A stretch of DNA of 64,000 nucleotides from CAVYXZ01 sp965223835 (GTDB taxonomy: Bacteria; Chloroflexota; Anaerolineae; Aggregatilineales; Phototrophicaceae), in contig OZ245023.1 of NCBI GenBank assembly GCA_965223835.1, positions 434,001-498,000 on the forward strand. The letters run 5' to 3'. This document shows positions 52,222-60,674 of the stretch, piece by piece; within the stretch, counting starts at the first letter, position 1, and the number at the start of each line of letters is the position of its first letter. The notes under the pieces were generated by a model, which was given only the letters and a program-made list of their open reading frames with translations, did not search any database and was not told the origin of the DNA. Position numbers and translations under genes: made by a program.

Positions 52222-54507
52222 ATGGAATCGTTCGTCCCCACTATTGACAGCTTGATTGAACTCGCCACCCCGGCGGACCCACAAATCGCACCGGATGGTT
52301 CGGCCATCGCCTATGTCATCAGCCAGCCGGATTGGGAAGAAGATCGGTACGTCAACCAGATCTGGCTGGTGGCTAATGCAGCGGAAGCTGAACCCCGGCA
52401 ACTCACATTCACGAAGAACGGCAGCGCAACCCCCCACTGGTCGCCAGATGGGCAGTATCTGGCGTTTCTCAGTGAGCGTGACGGCGATAAGGGTGCCCAG
52501 ATTTATCGCCTGGCTATTAACGGCGGTGAAGCAGAACGTCTCACTGAACTGGAAACCAGCATCCAGAACTTGCAATGGTCGCCAGATGGACAGACCATCG
52601 CCTTTACCGCCGTCCCACCGGAATCCGCAGCGGATAAAGCCCGAACCGAAAAATATGGTGAATACGTCGAAGACAATGTGGATTACCAGCGGTCACAACT
52701 CTGGCTGTTGACGCTGGATGGCAAAAAAGTGCGTCAACTCACCGCCGGTGATGATTTGCATATTATGGACCTGCGCTGGCATCCGGATAGTCAACTACTG
52801 GCTTTCACGGCTGCGCCCACGCCGGATATGGATCAATATCTGCACACGCGCAATTACTTACTGGATGTCAACTCGCTGGAAATGCACCCAATCACTGCGG
52901 CCTTCTCTAACTCACCCCGCTGGTCCCCGGACGGTAGTAAACTGGTTTATGTTCAGCGGACGACCGGTCCCGGTGCATTTTTCAACAACAACTGGCTAGA
53001 AATCTTGACAGTAGACGATGAAAGCAGCGAACGTATCACCTTGACGTTTGATGAAGATGTATCGCCACTCATTTGGTCCGCAGCTGGCATTTATTTCTGG
53101 GCTTTCCAGCGCACGACGGCACATCTGTTCCGGGTGCCAGCGACGGGTGGCGCGGCGGTGCAAGTAACGCCGGATGATTTGCCAGGATTTGTCGCAACGG
53201 ATTACAGTTTCAGTCGCGATGATGCCCAGTGCGGCCTGGTCTACACGGATGTCGATACCGGTGCCGAAGTCGCCACGCTGGATTTAGCCACCGGCGACCT
53301 TGAACGGCGCACAACTTATGATATGCAAACGGCTGAATGGGATTTGCCACGCCATGAACTCTACACCTGGACCAGCCTGGATGGCACCGAAATTGAAGGC
53401 GTCCTGACGCGCCCACACAATTTTGACCCTGAACAGCAGTATCCGCTGCTGGTCATGATACACGGTGGGCCAACCGGTATTTCGCTATGGGCCAAAGCAG
53501 GTCGCGCAGAGCGGCGTATGTATCCGGTATATCAGTGGGTTCAACAGGGCACAATCGTTTTGCAACCCAATTATCGCGGCAGTGCGGGCTACGGTGAAGC
53601 CTTTCGCAGCCTGAACGTGCGCGACCTGGGGACGGGTGATTATGCCGATGTTATTTCCGGCGTGGATGCGCTCATCGCTGAAGGTTGGGTGGATGCAGAC
53701 CGGGTGGGCGCAATGGGCTGGTCACAGGGCGGCTATATTTCGGCTTTCATCACGACCTATAGCGACCGCTTTAAAGCAGTTTCGGTGGGCGCAGGCATCT
53801 CGAACTGGATGACCTACTATGTCAACACCGATGTTCACCCCTTCACACTGCAATATCTGGAAGCAACGCCCTGGGATGACCCCGACATCTACGCCAAAAC
53901 GTCGCCGATGACTTACATCAAGCAAGCGCAAACGCCGACGCTGATTCAGCATGGGGAGAAAGATGCGCGGGTGCCGATTCCTAATGCCTTTGAACTGCAT
54001 CAAGGCTTGCTCGATCAGGGAGTCGAGTCGAAGCTGGTGGTTTATCCGGGGATGCCGCACGGTCCAACCAGGCCCAAACAGAACCGGCACATCATGAACG
54101 ATAATTACGCCTGGTTCAACCGCCGCATTTTCGGGATTGAAGCGGACGAAGTTGACCCGGCTCCGTTATACATCGTCGTACCGGGCGCTGATGAAAATAG
54201 TACGCTCACGGCTGATGTTACCAACATTGCCCGGCGCGATCATGCAATGGTTAAGGTGTTTACAACCGACGGCACGCTCAGCGATGATATATCGACGGCG
54301 GCAACAACCCCCACAATTGATGATGCTACCGCAATCGTCAAGCAACTGACGGCACAATTTGCCGAAATAGGCATGAAGCAAATCATCGTCTACACAGAAA
54401 GAATTGAAGACAACAGCAGTGTGTTGATTCCGTTAGGCTGTGTACAGATCGCGGCGGGAAGCATCGGCGGCATCACCGTTGAACATCGTGCAGGTATAAG
54501 CGAATGA
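52222..54507 (+). CDS. S9 prolyl oligopeptidase-family peptidase with extra C-terminal domain
   Basis: 761 residues, no signal peptide. N-terminal seven-bladed propeller with SPDGQYLAFLS-type turns (residues about 10-370), then an alpha/beta hydrolase catalytic domain: Ser501 in GWSQGGYISAF, Asp581 in GEKDARVPIP and His613 in GMPHGPTRP, matching acylaminoacyl-peptidase and DPP IV-like enzymes. After residue about 650 an additional domain of about 110 residues (LYIVVPGADENSTLTADVTNIARRD... IEDNSSVLIPLGC) follows that I do not recognise; most S9 enzymes end soon after the His. A promoter of the cobalamin operon begins 18 bases after the stop. Confidence 0.88.
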   Translation: MESFVPTIDSLIELATPADPQIAPDGSAIAYVISQPDWEEDRYVNQIWLVANAAEAEPRQLTFTKNGSATPHWSPDGQYLAFLSERDGDKGAQIYRLAINGGEAERLTELETSIQNLQWSPDGQTIAFTAVPPESAADKARTEKYGEYVEDNVDYQRSQLWLLTLDGKKVRQLTAGDDLHIMDLRWHPDSQLLAFTAAPTPDMDQYLHTRNYLLDVNSLEMHPITAAFSNSPRWSPDGSKLVYVQRTTGPGAFFNNNWLEILTVDDESSERITLTFDEDVSPLIWSAAGIYFWAFQRTTAHLFRVPATGGAAVQVTPDDLPGFVATDYSFSRDDAQCGLVYTDVDTGAEVATLDLATGDLERRTTYDMQTAEWDLPRHELYTWTSLDGTEIEGVLTRPHNFDPEQQYPLLVMIHGGPTGISLWAKAGRAERRMYPVYQWVQQGTIVLQPNYRGSAGYGEAFRSLNVRDLGTGDYADVISGVDALIAEGWVDADRVGAMGWSQGGYISAFITTYSDRFKAVSVGAGISNWMTYYVNTDVHPFTLQYLEATPWDDPDIYAKTSPMTYIKQAQTPTLIQHGEKDARVPIPNAFELHQGLLDQGVESKLVVYPGMPHGPTRPKQNRHIMNDNYAWFNRRIFGIEADEVDPAPLYIVVPGADENSTLTADVTNIARRDHAMVKVFTTDGTLSDDISTAATTPTIDDATAIVKQLTAQFAEIGMKQIIVYTERIEDNSSVLIPLGCVQIAAGSIGGITVEHRAGISE

Positions 54508-54524
54508 CGGCTTCAGTGACCTGC

Positions 54525-54553
54525 TTGACAGCGCGGAACATTGGTGCTAATCT
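54525..54553 (+). promoter_or_regulatory. Sigma-70 promoter of the cobalamin operon
   Basis: A perfect TTGACA (-35) at 54525-54530, a 17-base spacer and TAATCT (-10) at 54548-54553. Transcription would begin near 54560, immediately before the riboswitch. Confidence 0.7.
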
Positions 54554-54564
54554 TGCATACATCT

Positions 54565-54682
54565 AAAGACAGGTGTGCTGTGACCCGGATGTCCAGCGCA
54601 TAATGGGGGAAGCCCGGTTCAAGTCCGGCACTGTCCCGCAACGGTAACGCGTTCGTCGCGAAGTCCGAATACCCGCCTGCGC
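54565..54682 (+). promoter_or_regulatory. Cobalamin (B12) riboswitch
   Basis: All hallmark blocks of the AdoCbl aptamer are present in order: an AGGTGT start, GGGAAGCCCGGTTCAAGTCC (54608-54627), CGGCACTGTCCCGCAACGGTA and the B12-box region GAAGTCCGAATACCCGCCTG (about 54660-54679). It controls the uptake operon that follows, which contains cobalamin transport and adenosylation genes, so ligand and targets agree. Binding of coenzyme B12 is expected to switch expression off through the terminator at 54741. Confidence 0.93.
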
Positions 54683-54740
54683 TTTAGCTCGTAAAGAACC
54701 TTCGTGGAGAAAGGGAGCGAGCGTGGCACCACTTTCACGC

Positions 54741-54766
54741 ACCCGCCGCCCGGCGGTGTTTTTGTT
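54741..54766 (+). terminator. Riboswitch-controlled transcription terminator
   Basis: A GC-rich hairpin (CCGCC with GGCGG around a 4-base loop, extendable with a bulge) followed by TTTTTGTTT, about 60 bases after the aptamer. This fits the OFF-state terminator of the cobalamin riboswitch. Confidence 0.72.
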
Positions 54767-54867
54767 TCAAGAGCATAGCCTCCGGTTTCCCTGGACCACG
54801 ATTCAGCCAAAGGGAGACTGCAATATGCCACTTCAACATCTAAATTCATGCCCAACATTTTTTCTCA

Positions 54868-54937
54868 ACCTCACCCCCGCCAGCCTGTTGACTGACTCCC
54901 CCTCTCCAACTATGGAGAGGGGGTTGGGGGGTGAGGT
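54868..54937. repeat. Dispersed inverted-repeat element (copy B), 70 bp
   Basis: Perfect outer arms ACCTCACCCC and GGGGTGAGGT plus an inner CCTCTCC/GGAGAGG hairpin. Same family as copy A at 5622-5689 (same ends, same inner hairpin). It lies between the riboswitch terminator and the binding-protein gene, and an open frame with the binding protein runs through it. Confidence 0.75.
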
Positions 54938-54974
54938 AAATTCAGCCAATGATCGTCAGAAGACCCTATTGTTA

Positions 54975-56156
54975 ATGAGAATAATCTCATTAGCAATTCT
55001 TGCATTCTGCACACTCAACTTCAATCCTACCTTCGCCCAGGACACCAACCTGACAAACGGCTGTGTCGAGAATTATGACGAGACGGTCGATTACTTCCCG
55101 GACAAAATCGACCTGACACATGCTACCGGCATTGAGGTCGAGTATTTCAATCACTACAAAGTCGTGCGCACGCTGACGCCCTACCCTGGCGCAGAAACCC
55201 CGTTTGAATATGTGCTGGTGCAGTGTGGCACCCCTGCGCCCGACGGTTACGAAGATGCGCAGATGGTCGAAGTACCGGTGAACAGTTTCGCCGCTCTATC
55301 GACGACGCAACTCCCCCACCTCAATGATCTGGGGCGGTTGGATAGTCTGGTCGCGGTCGACTCGTTCCTGTACATCAACACACCTGCCGTGCGCGAGATG
55401 ATCGCGGCGGACCAACTGGTCGAACTGGGCAGTGGGGCCGATATTAATGTTGAAGTGGCGCTGGACCTGGGACCCGATGTGGTGATGGCGAACGGCTTTA
55501 ACCCCGAAACCGATGCCCACCCGGTCCTGATGAATGCGGGCATTTTCACAGCGATCAATTCCGAATGGCTGGAAGCGACGCTGTTGGGTCGCGCCGAGTG
55601 GATTAAGTTCACCGGGCTGTTCTTCAATGAGGAAGCGCAGGCAACTGCCGTGTTTGACAACATCGTTGCCGAATATGAAGCGGTCGCGGACATCGCGAGT
55701 TCGGTTCCGGCAGACGAACGGGTAATGATCCTGTGGAATAGCTTCTCGACCTACAGCGATTCGTGGATTATCCCCGGCCAAAACACCTGGGTCGGCGAAC
55801 TGCTGGCGGATGCTGGGGTGGATTATGTGCTGATGGATGAAGCGATTGACAGCCAACCGTTTGACTTTGAAGCGGTGTTCGAAGCCGGGGCCGAGGCACC
55901 AATCTGGATTACCAATGCGTTTCTGGTCAACACAGCCGCGGATTTACTGGGGCAGGATGAACGTTATGCCGGGTTTGCTGCCTTCGCCAACGGCAGGGTC
56001 TATAACGACACGGGGCGGGTCAACGCCAACGGCGGCAATGACTGGTGGGAAACGGGCGTGACCAACCCGCATCTGCTGTTGCAGGATCTGGTGAGCATCT
56101 TTTATCCCGACCTGCTGCCCAATCATGAACTGGTGTTTTATAGGGTGCTGTCGTAA
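54975..56156 (+). CDS. ABC transporter substrate-binding protein, cobalamin/iron-siderophore type (BtuF-like)
   Basis: 393 residues from the ATG at 54975, beginning with the signal peptide MRIISLAILAFCTLNFNPTFAQ. TroA-like fold with two lobes joined by a long helix (IVAEYEAVADIASSVPADERVMI). Regulated by the B12 riboswitch and followed by FecCD-type permease and ATPase genes, so cobalamin or a corrinoid is the likely ligand. A longer start at 54825 has a much better ribosome site (GGGAG) and is in frame, but the extra 50 residues run through the repeat element and would hide the signal peptide. Relatives bind iron-siderophores; context decides for cobalamin. Confidence 0.8.
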   Translation: MRIISLAILAFCTLNFNPTFAQDTNLTNGCVENYDETVDYFPDKIDLTHATGIEVEYFNHYKVVRTLTPYPGAETPFEYVLVQCGTPAPDGYEDAQMVEVPVNSFAALSTTQLPHLNDLGRLDSLVAVDSFLYINTPAVREMIAADQLVELGSGADINVEVALDLGPDVVMANGFNPETDAHPVLMNAGIFTAINSEWLEATLLGRAEWIKFTGLFFNEEAQATAVFDNIVAEYEAVADIASSVPADERVMILWNSFSTYSDSWIIPGQNTWVGELLADAGVDYVLMDEAIDSQPFDFEAVFEAGAEAPIWITNAFLVNTAADLLGQDERYAGFAAFANGRVYNDTGRVNANGGNDWWETGVTNPHLLLQDLVSIFYPDLLPNHELVFYRVLS

Positions 56157-56229
56157 TTGACGCTTATCTCATCCCGTATTGTTGCCTTTGAGTTCCCTCA
56201 CGGCCTGTGGGGGAAAGGAGCCATTATTG

Positions 56230-57300
56230 ATGGGACTTCGGATTTCAGAAAAGGCCAGTCGCAAGTCAATAGCAATATTGATCCTGCTGTATTTCGCTTT
56301 TGTTCAATCTGCCTATGTAGAAGTACAGCCAGCCGATGAGCTTTTGGCCGAGGAGCAACCATTTATTTATGGTGGGTTGGCCTGGAGTCCTGACGGCAAA
56401 TTCTTGGCTGCGGGAACAAGCAACGGGGTGAGGTTACACTCAGTCGATGATTTAGCGACTGTTACGCGGTTAGGAAGCCAAGAATTCGTCACGGCATTAG
56501 CTTGGAGTCCCGATGGAAGGAATGTTGTTAGCGGCAATTTTGACGGAGAAATACAAATCTGGGATGTCGGTACTCATCAACTTCTTGTCAGCATTGAAGG
56601 GCATACCCGCGCAATCACATCAATTGCGTGGAGTCCAGACGGACTATTTTTTGCAAGTGGTAGCCTGGATGACACAATCAGAATTTGGAACGCCGTTACT
56701 TTTGAACCCTCTCAGATTATCGAAGTTGATGCCGAAATAACAATAAATTATTCGGTAACCTGGAGTCCAGGTGGGGAGCAAATTGCCGCATATGGGGCTG
56801 ATAAGGGACGTGGAGGAATTACTGTTTGGAATGCCACTACGGGAGTACGGCGATCCTTCTGGCGGCACAATCGAGAGACATCTGTGGTCAAATGGAGTCC
56901 AAACGGCGACGTCATCGCAGTTGGCAGCTTTGGGGGACAGGTAAGATTCTTTGACGCGAATACTGGAGAGGTTTTAACAACATTAGAAGCTGATAGTTAC
57001 ACTGTACATGCTCTGGCCTGGAGTCCCGATGGGACCTATTTAGCAAGTAATGGCGGTTACGGTACTGTGGGAGACCGCAAGTTGCGGGTTTGGGATGCCG
57101 AAAATGGAACACTCATCACTGAATTTTTTGGGGGAATTATGACAGGCGACGGCTTTTATAGTAACGCGCTGGCATGGAGTCCTGATGGGACTCGTTTAGC
57201 AAGCACGAGTGATGGTGGGAAAATCTATATTTGGGAAACCGAAACTTTTCAAACCCTAGCTGTTTACGATGAATACCTGTCTATCGTTAGGAGCAGTTAG
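56230..57300 (+). CDS. Exported WD40 seven-bladed beta-propeller protein
   Basis: About 356 residues. A hydrophobic segment near the N-terminus (SIAILILLYFAFVQSAYVEV) exports or anchors it. Seven blades follow, each with a W-S-P-D/N/G-G turn (LAWSPDGKFLAAG, LAWSPDGRNVVSG, IAWSPDGLFFASG, VTWSPGGEQIAAYG, VKWSPNGDVIAVG, LAWSPDGTYLASNG, LAWSPDGTRLAST) and the I-W/F-D/E closing strand, making a full propeller scaffold for protein binding. The ATG has AAAGGAG eight bases upstream. It is inserted between the binding-protein and permease genes of the cobalamin operon and is visibly lower in G+C than they are, so it may be a late arrival. Function in uptake unknown. Confidence 0.85.
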   Translation: MGLRISEKASRKSIAILILLYFAFVQSAYVEVQPADELLAEEQPFIYGGLAWSPDGKFLAAGTSNGVRLHSVDDLATVTRLGSQEFVTALAWSPDGRNVVSGNFDGEIQIWDVGTHQLLVSIEGHTRAITSIAWSPDGLFFASGSLDDTIRIWNAVTFEPSQIIEVDAEITINYSVTWSPGGEQIAAYGADKGRGGITVWNATTGVRRSFWRHNRETSVVKWSPNGDVIAVGSFGGQVRFFDANTGEVLTTLEADSYTVHALAWSPDGTYLASNGGYGTVGDRKLRVWDAENGTLITEFFGGIMTGDGFYSNALAWSPDGTRLASTSDGGKIYIWETETFQTLAVYDEYLSIVRSS

Positions 57301-57406
57301 TATGACTGACGCTCAAGTTGGACTACATCTGTAATGCACATGGGTGTAATAGCCTTAATATTTTTCCCGATTGATTTATCTGAACAGAAATTTCCGGTGG
57401 AACCCG

Positions 57407-58516
57407 ATGACTCAATCCCGACTCAAACCGATCCCGCGCGATATTCCGGCATCAGCGACCATTGAATGGCCCCGATTGGGGATACGGCGCATGGCGCTGG
57501 TCGGACTGCTGGCGCTGCTGGCGACGATTTTCCTTGTAGCGCTGGCGGTTGGCTCGGTCAGCATTCCGCTGGACGATATTGTCCGCGTGCTGCTTGGTGG
57601 TGAAGCCAGCAAAGCCGCCTGGACAACCATCGTGCTGCAATTCCGCCTGCCCAAAGCTGTGACCGCGATTCTGGTTGGCGCGGCGCTGGGCATCAGCGGC
57701 CTGATGATGCAGACCCTCTTTCGCAATCCACTGGCTGGACCTTACGTACTGGGGGTCAGTTCCGGGGCGAGTCTGGGGGTGGCGCTGGTGGTGCTATCAG
57801 TCGGCAGCGTTGGCGGCACTTTACTGGCTGGCGTGAGCATATTGGGCGATTTGAGTCTGGCAACAGCAGCGATGGTGGGTGCCGCGCTGGTCATGATGCT
57901 GGTCATGCTGGTGGCACGGGTTGTCCAGAGCAGTATGACGCTGCTGGTGCTGGGCGTCATGATCGGCTTTTTGACAAGTGCCCTGGTGAGCCTGCTCATG
58001 TTCTTCAGTATCCCGGAGCAAATTCAGGCGTTTGTGAACTGGACCTTTGGCAGCTTTAGCGCCGTTACCTGGACTGAATTGCGTATCATGGCCCCGGCGG
58101 TCATCATCGGTTTGCTGCTGGCGGTCAGCCAGACCAAAGCGCTCAACGCCCTGCTACTGGGTGAAGCCTATGCCCGCAGCCTGGGGGTAAACGTTCGGCA
58201 AGCGCGGTTGTGGCTGCTACTGGCGACCGCGATCCTCGCCGGGGTGGTGACGGCCTTCGCGGGGCCGATTGGATTTATCGGCATCGCCGTGCCCCATCTG
58301 TGTCGCAGCCTGTTTGGAACCTCCGATCAGCGCATTCTGGTGCCGGGCACCCTCATCGTCGGCGCAATCGTCGCCTTGATCGCCGCGATTATCGCTGAAG
58401 TGCCGGGCAGCAATCTGGTGCTCCCACTCAACGCGGTTACGGCAGTGATTGGTGCGCCAGTGGTTATTAGCGTGATTCTGCGCCGCCGCAACCTGGGCCG
58501 ATCCTTCGCGGAGTGA
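57407..58516 (+). CDS. FecCD-family ABC permease (BtuC-like)
   Basis: 369 residues, about ten membrane helices. FecCD blocks: RLPKAVTAILVGAALGISGLMMQTLFRNPLAGPYVLGVSSGASLGVALV near the first helices, GEAYARSLGVNVRQARLWLLLATAILAGVVTAFAGPIGFIGIAVPHLCRSL before the ATPase contact loop, and NAVTAVIGAPVVISVIL at the end. It forms the membrane channel for cobalamin (or siderophore) import. The ATG at 57407 follows GGTGGA. The ATPase gene starts three bases after its stop. Confidence 0.9.
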   Translation: MTQSRLKPIPRDIPASATIEWPRLGIRRMALVGLLALLATIFLVALAVGSVSIPLDDIVRVLLGGEASKAAWTTIVLQFRLPKAVTAILVGAALGISGLMMQTLFRNPLAGPYVLGVSSGASLGVALVVLSVGSVGGTLLAGVSILGDLSLATAAMVGAALVMMLVMLVARVVQSSMTLLVLGVMIGFLTSALVSLLMFFSIPEQIQAFVNWTFGSFSAVTWTELRIMAPAVIIGLLLAVSQTKALNALLLGEAYARSLGVNVRQARLWLLLATAILAGVVTAFAGPIGFIGIAVPHLCRSLFGTSDQRILVPGTLIVGAIVALIAAIIAEVPGSNLVLPLNAVTAVIGAPVVISVILRRRNLGRSFAE

Positions 58517-58519
58517 TGG

Positions 58520-59539
58520 ATGGAAAACGACCTCACCCTCTTGGCCCACAACCTGAGCATCGGTTATACCGCGCCGCGCAAGCAACCCATTGTGGTCGCT
58601 GCGAAGCTAAACGTGGCATTGCACGCAGGCGAAATGGTTTGCCTGATCGGTCCCAACGGGGTCGGCAAAACGACTTTGATGCGCACCATCGCCGGGCTAC
58701 AGCCGCCCCTCGCTGGTGAAATCACGTTGGCCGGGACTGATTTGACACGCTTGAGCGCTGCCGAACGCGCGCAGCGACTGAGTCTGGTACTGACCGAGCG
58801 AATTGACGTGGGAATGCTATCAGCTTATGGACTGGTCGCACTGGGCCGCCATCCGTATACCAATTGGGCGGGACGTTTGACCGAAAACGATGAGGCGGTG
58901 GTACGCGGTGCCCTGACAGCAGTGGATGCGTTAGCACTGGCGCGGCGGCAGGTCAACGAATTAAGCGATGGCGAACGCCAGAAAATCATGATCGCCCGTG
59001 CGCTGGCGCAGGAGCCAGATCTCATGCTGTTGGATGAACCGACGGCTTTTTTGGACCTGCCGCGGCGCGTCGAGGTAATGAGTTTATTACGCGAACTGGC
59101 CCATAAAACGGGCCGGGCGATTCTGCTCTCGACCCATGATCTGGACCTGGCGTTGCGCAGTGCCGACCGCATCTGGTTGATGGCGACAGATGGCACATTG
59201 CAGGTTGGCGCACCGGAAGATCTGGTGTTGAGTGGCGCATTTGCCGGTGTGTTTCAAAGTGAGGGCGTCACCTTCAACCCGCACACCGGTTCATTTGTCG
59301 TCAGTTCGCAACAGCGGGGTTCCATTGCGTTGACCGGTTCGGGTCTACCGTTGATCTGGACCCGGCGGGCGCTAGAACGGGCGGGCTTCAGTGTCGCGTC
59401 CAATGGCGCTGCGCCGCAGGCTCAAATCGCGGTTCATGACGATCATTGGATACTGACCCAATTGGGTATGTTGACAACTTTTTCATCATTGTATGACTTG
59501 ATACAAGCACTGACGACTATGCAGGAAAAGCAGCCATGA
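58520..59539 (+). CDS. ABC transporter ATP-binding protein (BtuD-like) with C-terminal extension
   Basis: 339 residues. Walker A GPNGVGKTT, signature LSDGERQ, Walker B LMLLDEPTAFLD and switch His in LSTHDLD. About 90 residues follow after the ATPase core (from GSFVVSSQQRGSIALTG to the end) and resemble the small C-terminal domain of some heme and cobalamin importers. It starts three bases after the permease stop, and its own stop overlaps the start of the adenosyltransferase gene (ATGA). Powers the BtuF-BtuC-type importer. Confidence 0.9.
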   Translation: MENDLTLLAHNLSIGYTAPRKQPIVVAAKLNVALHAGEMVCLIGPNGVGKTTLMRTIAGLQPPLAGEITLAGTDLTRLSAAERAQRLSLVLTERIDVGMLSAYGLVALGRHPYTNWAGRLTENDEAVVRGALTAVDALALARRQVNELSDGERQKIMIARALAQEPDLMLLDEPTAFLDLPRRVEVMSLLRELAHKTGRAILLSTHDLDLALRSADRIWLMATDGTLQVGAPEDLVLSGAFAGVFQSEGVTFNPHTGSFVVSSQQRGSIALTGSGLPLIWTRRALERAGFSVASNGAAPQAQIAVHDDHWILTQLGMLTTFSSLYDLIQALTTMQEKQP

Positions 59540-60075
59540 CGAACAAAAGGGCGGCCAAGCGCGGTCTGGTGCTGGTGAATACTGGCGATGGCAAGGGCAA
59601 GACAACGGCGGCGCTCGGCGTTGTGTTTCGCGCCTGGGGACGCGGCATGAAGGTGTGTGTGGTGCAGTTCCTCAAACATGAAACCGGTAGCTGGGGTGAG
59701 GTGCGGGCCGCCGCTAAACTGGATATTGATTGGGTGAAAACGGGCGATGGCTTCACCTGGACCTCGAAAGACCTGGACGAAACCGCCGCTAAAGCGCTGC
59801 ATGGCTGGACCATCGCGCAGGAAAAAATTCGCAGCGGTGACTATGATCTGGTGCTACTGGACGAATTCACCTACCTGCTGAAATTTGGCTGGCTGGATAC
59901 AACTGAAGCATTGGATTGGCTGAAGGCCAACAAGCCTGCCGCAATGCATCTCATCATCACCGGGCGCGATGCCCCGTCGGAACTCATCGACTATGCTGAT
60001 ACCGTCACCGCGATGACCAACATCAAACACGCCTATGATGCCGGGATTTCGGCCACTGCCGGAATCGAATTTTGA
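59536..60075 (+). CDS. cobO: Corrinoid adenosyltransferase (cob(I)yrinic acid a,c-diamide type)
   Basis: 179 residues. The P-loop NTGDGKGKTTAALG near the N-terminus, GMKVCVVQFLKH, and LVLLDEFTYLLKFGW with LIITGRDAPSELIDYADTVTAM are the CobA/CobO/BtuR blocks. The enzyme adds the 5'-deoxyadenosyl group to reduced corrinoid, forming coenzyme B12. Four-base overlap with the ATPase gene, last gene of the riboswitch operon, so imported corrinoid is directly activated. The gene is named cobO or btuR in different species. Confidence 0.92.
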   Translation: MTNKRAAKRGLVLVNTGDGKGKTTAALGVVFRAWGRGMKVCVVQFLKHETGSWGEVRAAAKLDIDWVKTGDGFTWTSKDLDETAAKALHGWTIAQEKIRSGDYDLVLLDEFTYLLKFGWLDTTEALDWLKANKPAAMHLIITGRDAPSELIDYADTVTAMTNIKHAYDAGISATAGIEF

Positions 60076-60138
60076 TGGGCTATTGCGGCTCAATATAGAT
60101 TATGTCACAATCAACACGTGAATAAGGGAGTGTATCTG

Positions 60139-60390
60139 ATGGCGATTGCACCATCCCCCACCTACGATGAAGTGCTTGAATTTTTGGTGTCTGCTCCGAC
60201 GCCTGAGCAAATTATTGCTTTTCATGCTTCCGACTTGACTCAGGCGCAGGTCCGTGACTTGCTAGAAGCCAACCAGAACAACGTCTTGACGCCCGAACAA
60301 GCCGCTGAGCTGGATCAATTTGAGCAGGTCAATCACCTCGTTAGCCTGCTCAAAATCTATGCCCGGCAGCGATTAAAAGCCCAAAAATGA
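60139..60390 (+). CDS. Small acidic hypothetical protein
   Basis: 83 residues from the ATG at 60139, which has GGGAG eight bases upstream; a GTG at 60118 is less likely. Helical throughout (TYDEVLEFLVSAPTPEQIIAFHASDLTQAQVRDLLEANQNNVLTPEQAAELDQFEQVNHLVSLLKIYARQRL). The pattern PTPEQIIAF... R-x-L-L-E-A-N-x-x-x-L-T-P-E-E is that of a small-protein family familiar from Cyanobacteria and Chloroflexota, often seen near nucleases or HNH proteins, but no partner is present here. Function unknown. Confidence 0.7.
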   Translation: MAIAPSPTYDEVLEFLVSAPTPEQIIAFHASDLTQAQVRDLLEANQNNVLTPEQAAELDQFEQVNHLVSLLKIYARQRLKAQK

Positions 60391-60674
60391 TAATTCTCCC
60401 ATCAGACGCCAGCATCTAATTGAGCTTGATTGCTATCTGTGTACCGGCAAAGTGGAGTAATCAGCCCCTAAAAGCGATGAGAGTTCGTCAGGCTTCAATT
60501 CCAAGTCAAACACTCTAAGTCATTGGTCGTTAGTCCCTGGTCAATAGTCGGGACATACGAGTTGTGAGTTCTGCTCAATGGGCAAAGTTTCTGTCCTTTG
60601 ACTATGGACTGTAGACTAAAGACTTTCGACTACTGGCATAGTTGAATGAACTTATACTCATTTAAGGAACAATC
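60391..60674. repeat. Intergenic region with two heptanucleotide-periodic repeat tracts
   Basis: Tract 1 (60504-60552) has RGTC every seven bases (AGTCATT, GGTCGTT, AGTCCCT, GGTCAAT, AGTCGGG, with an in-phase AGTCAAA 14 bases earlier). Tract 2 (60600-60634) has the complement, GACT, every seven bases (GACTATG, GACTGTA, GACTAAA, GACTTTC, GACTACT). The two face each other, about 48 bases apart. Similar heptamer repeats (STRRs) are known from Cyanobacteria. No gene is visible. Confidence 0.7.

Noticed and set aside
60139..60390. Antitoxin of a toxin-antitoxin pair
   Set aside because: The small helical protein fits an antitoxin in size, but no toxin gene lies next to it on either side.
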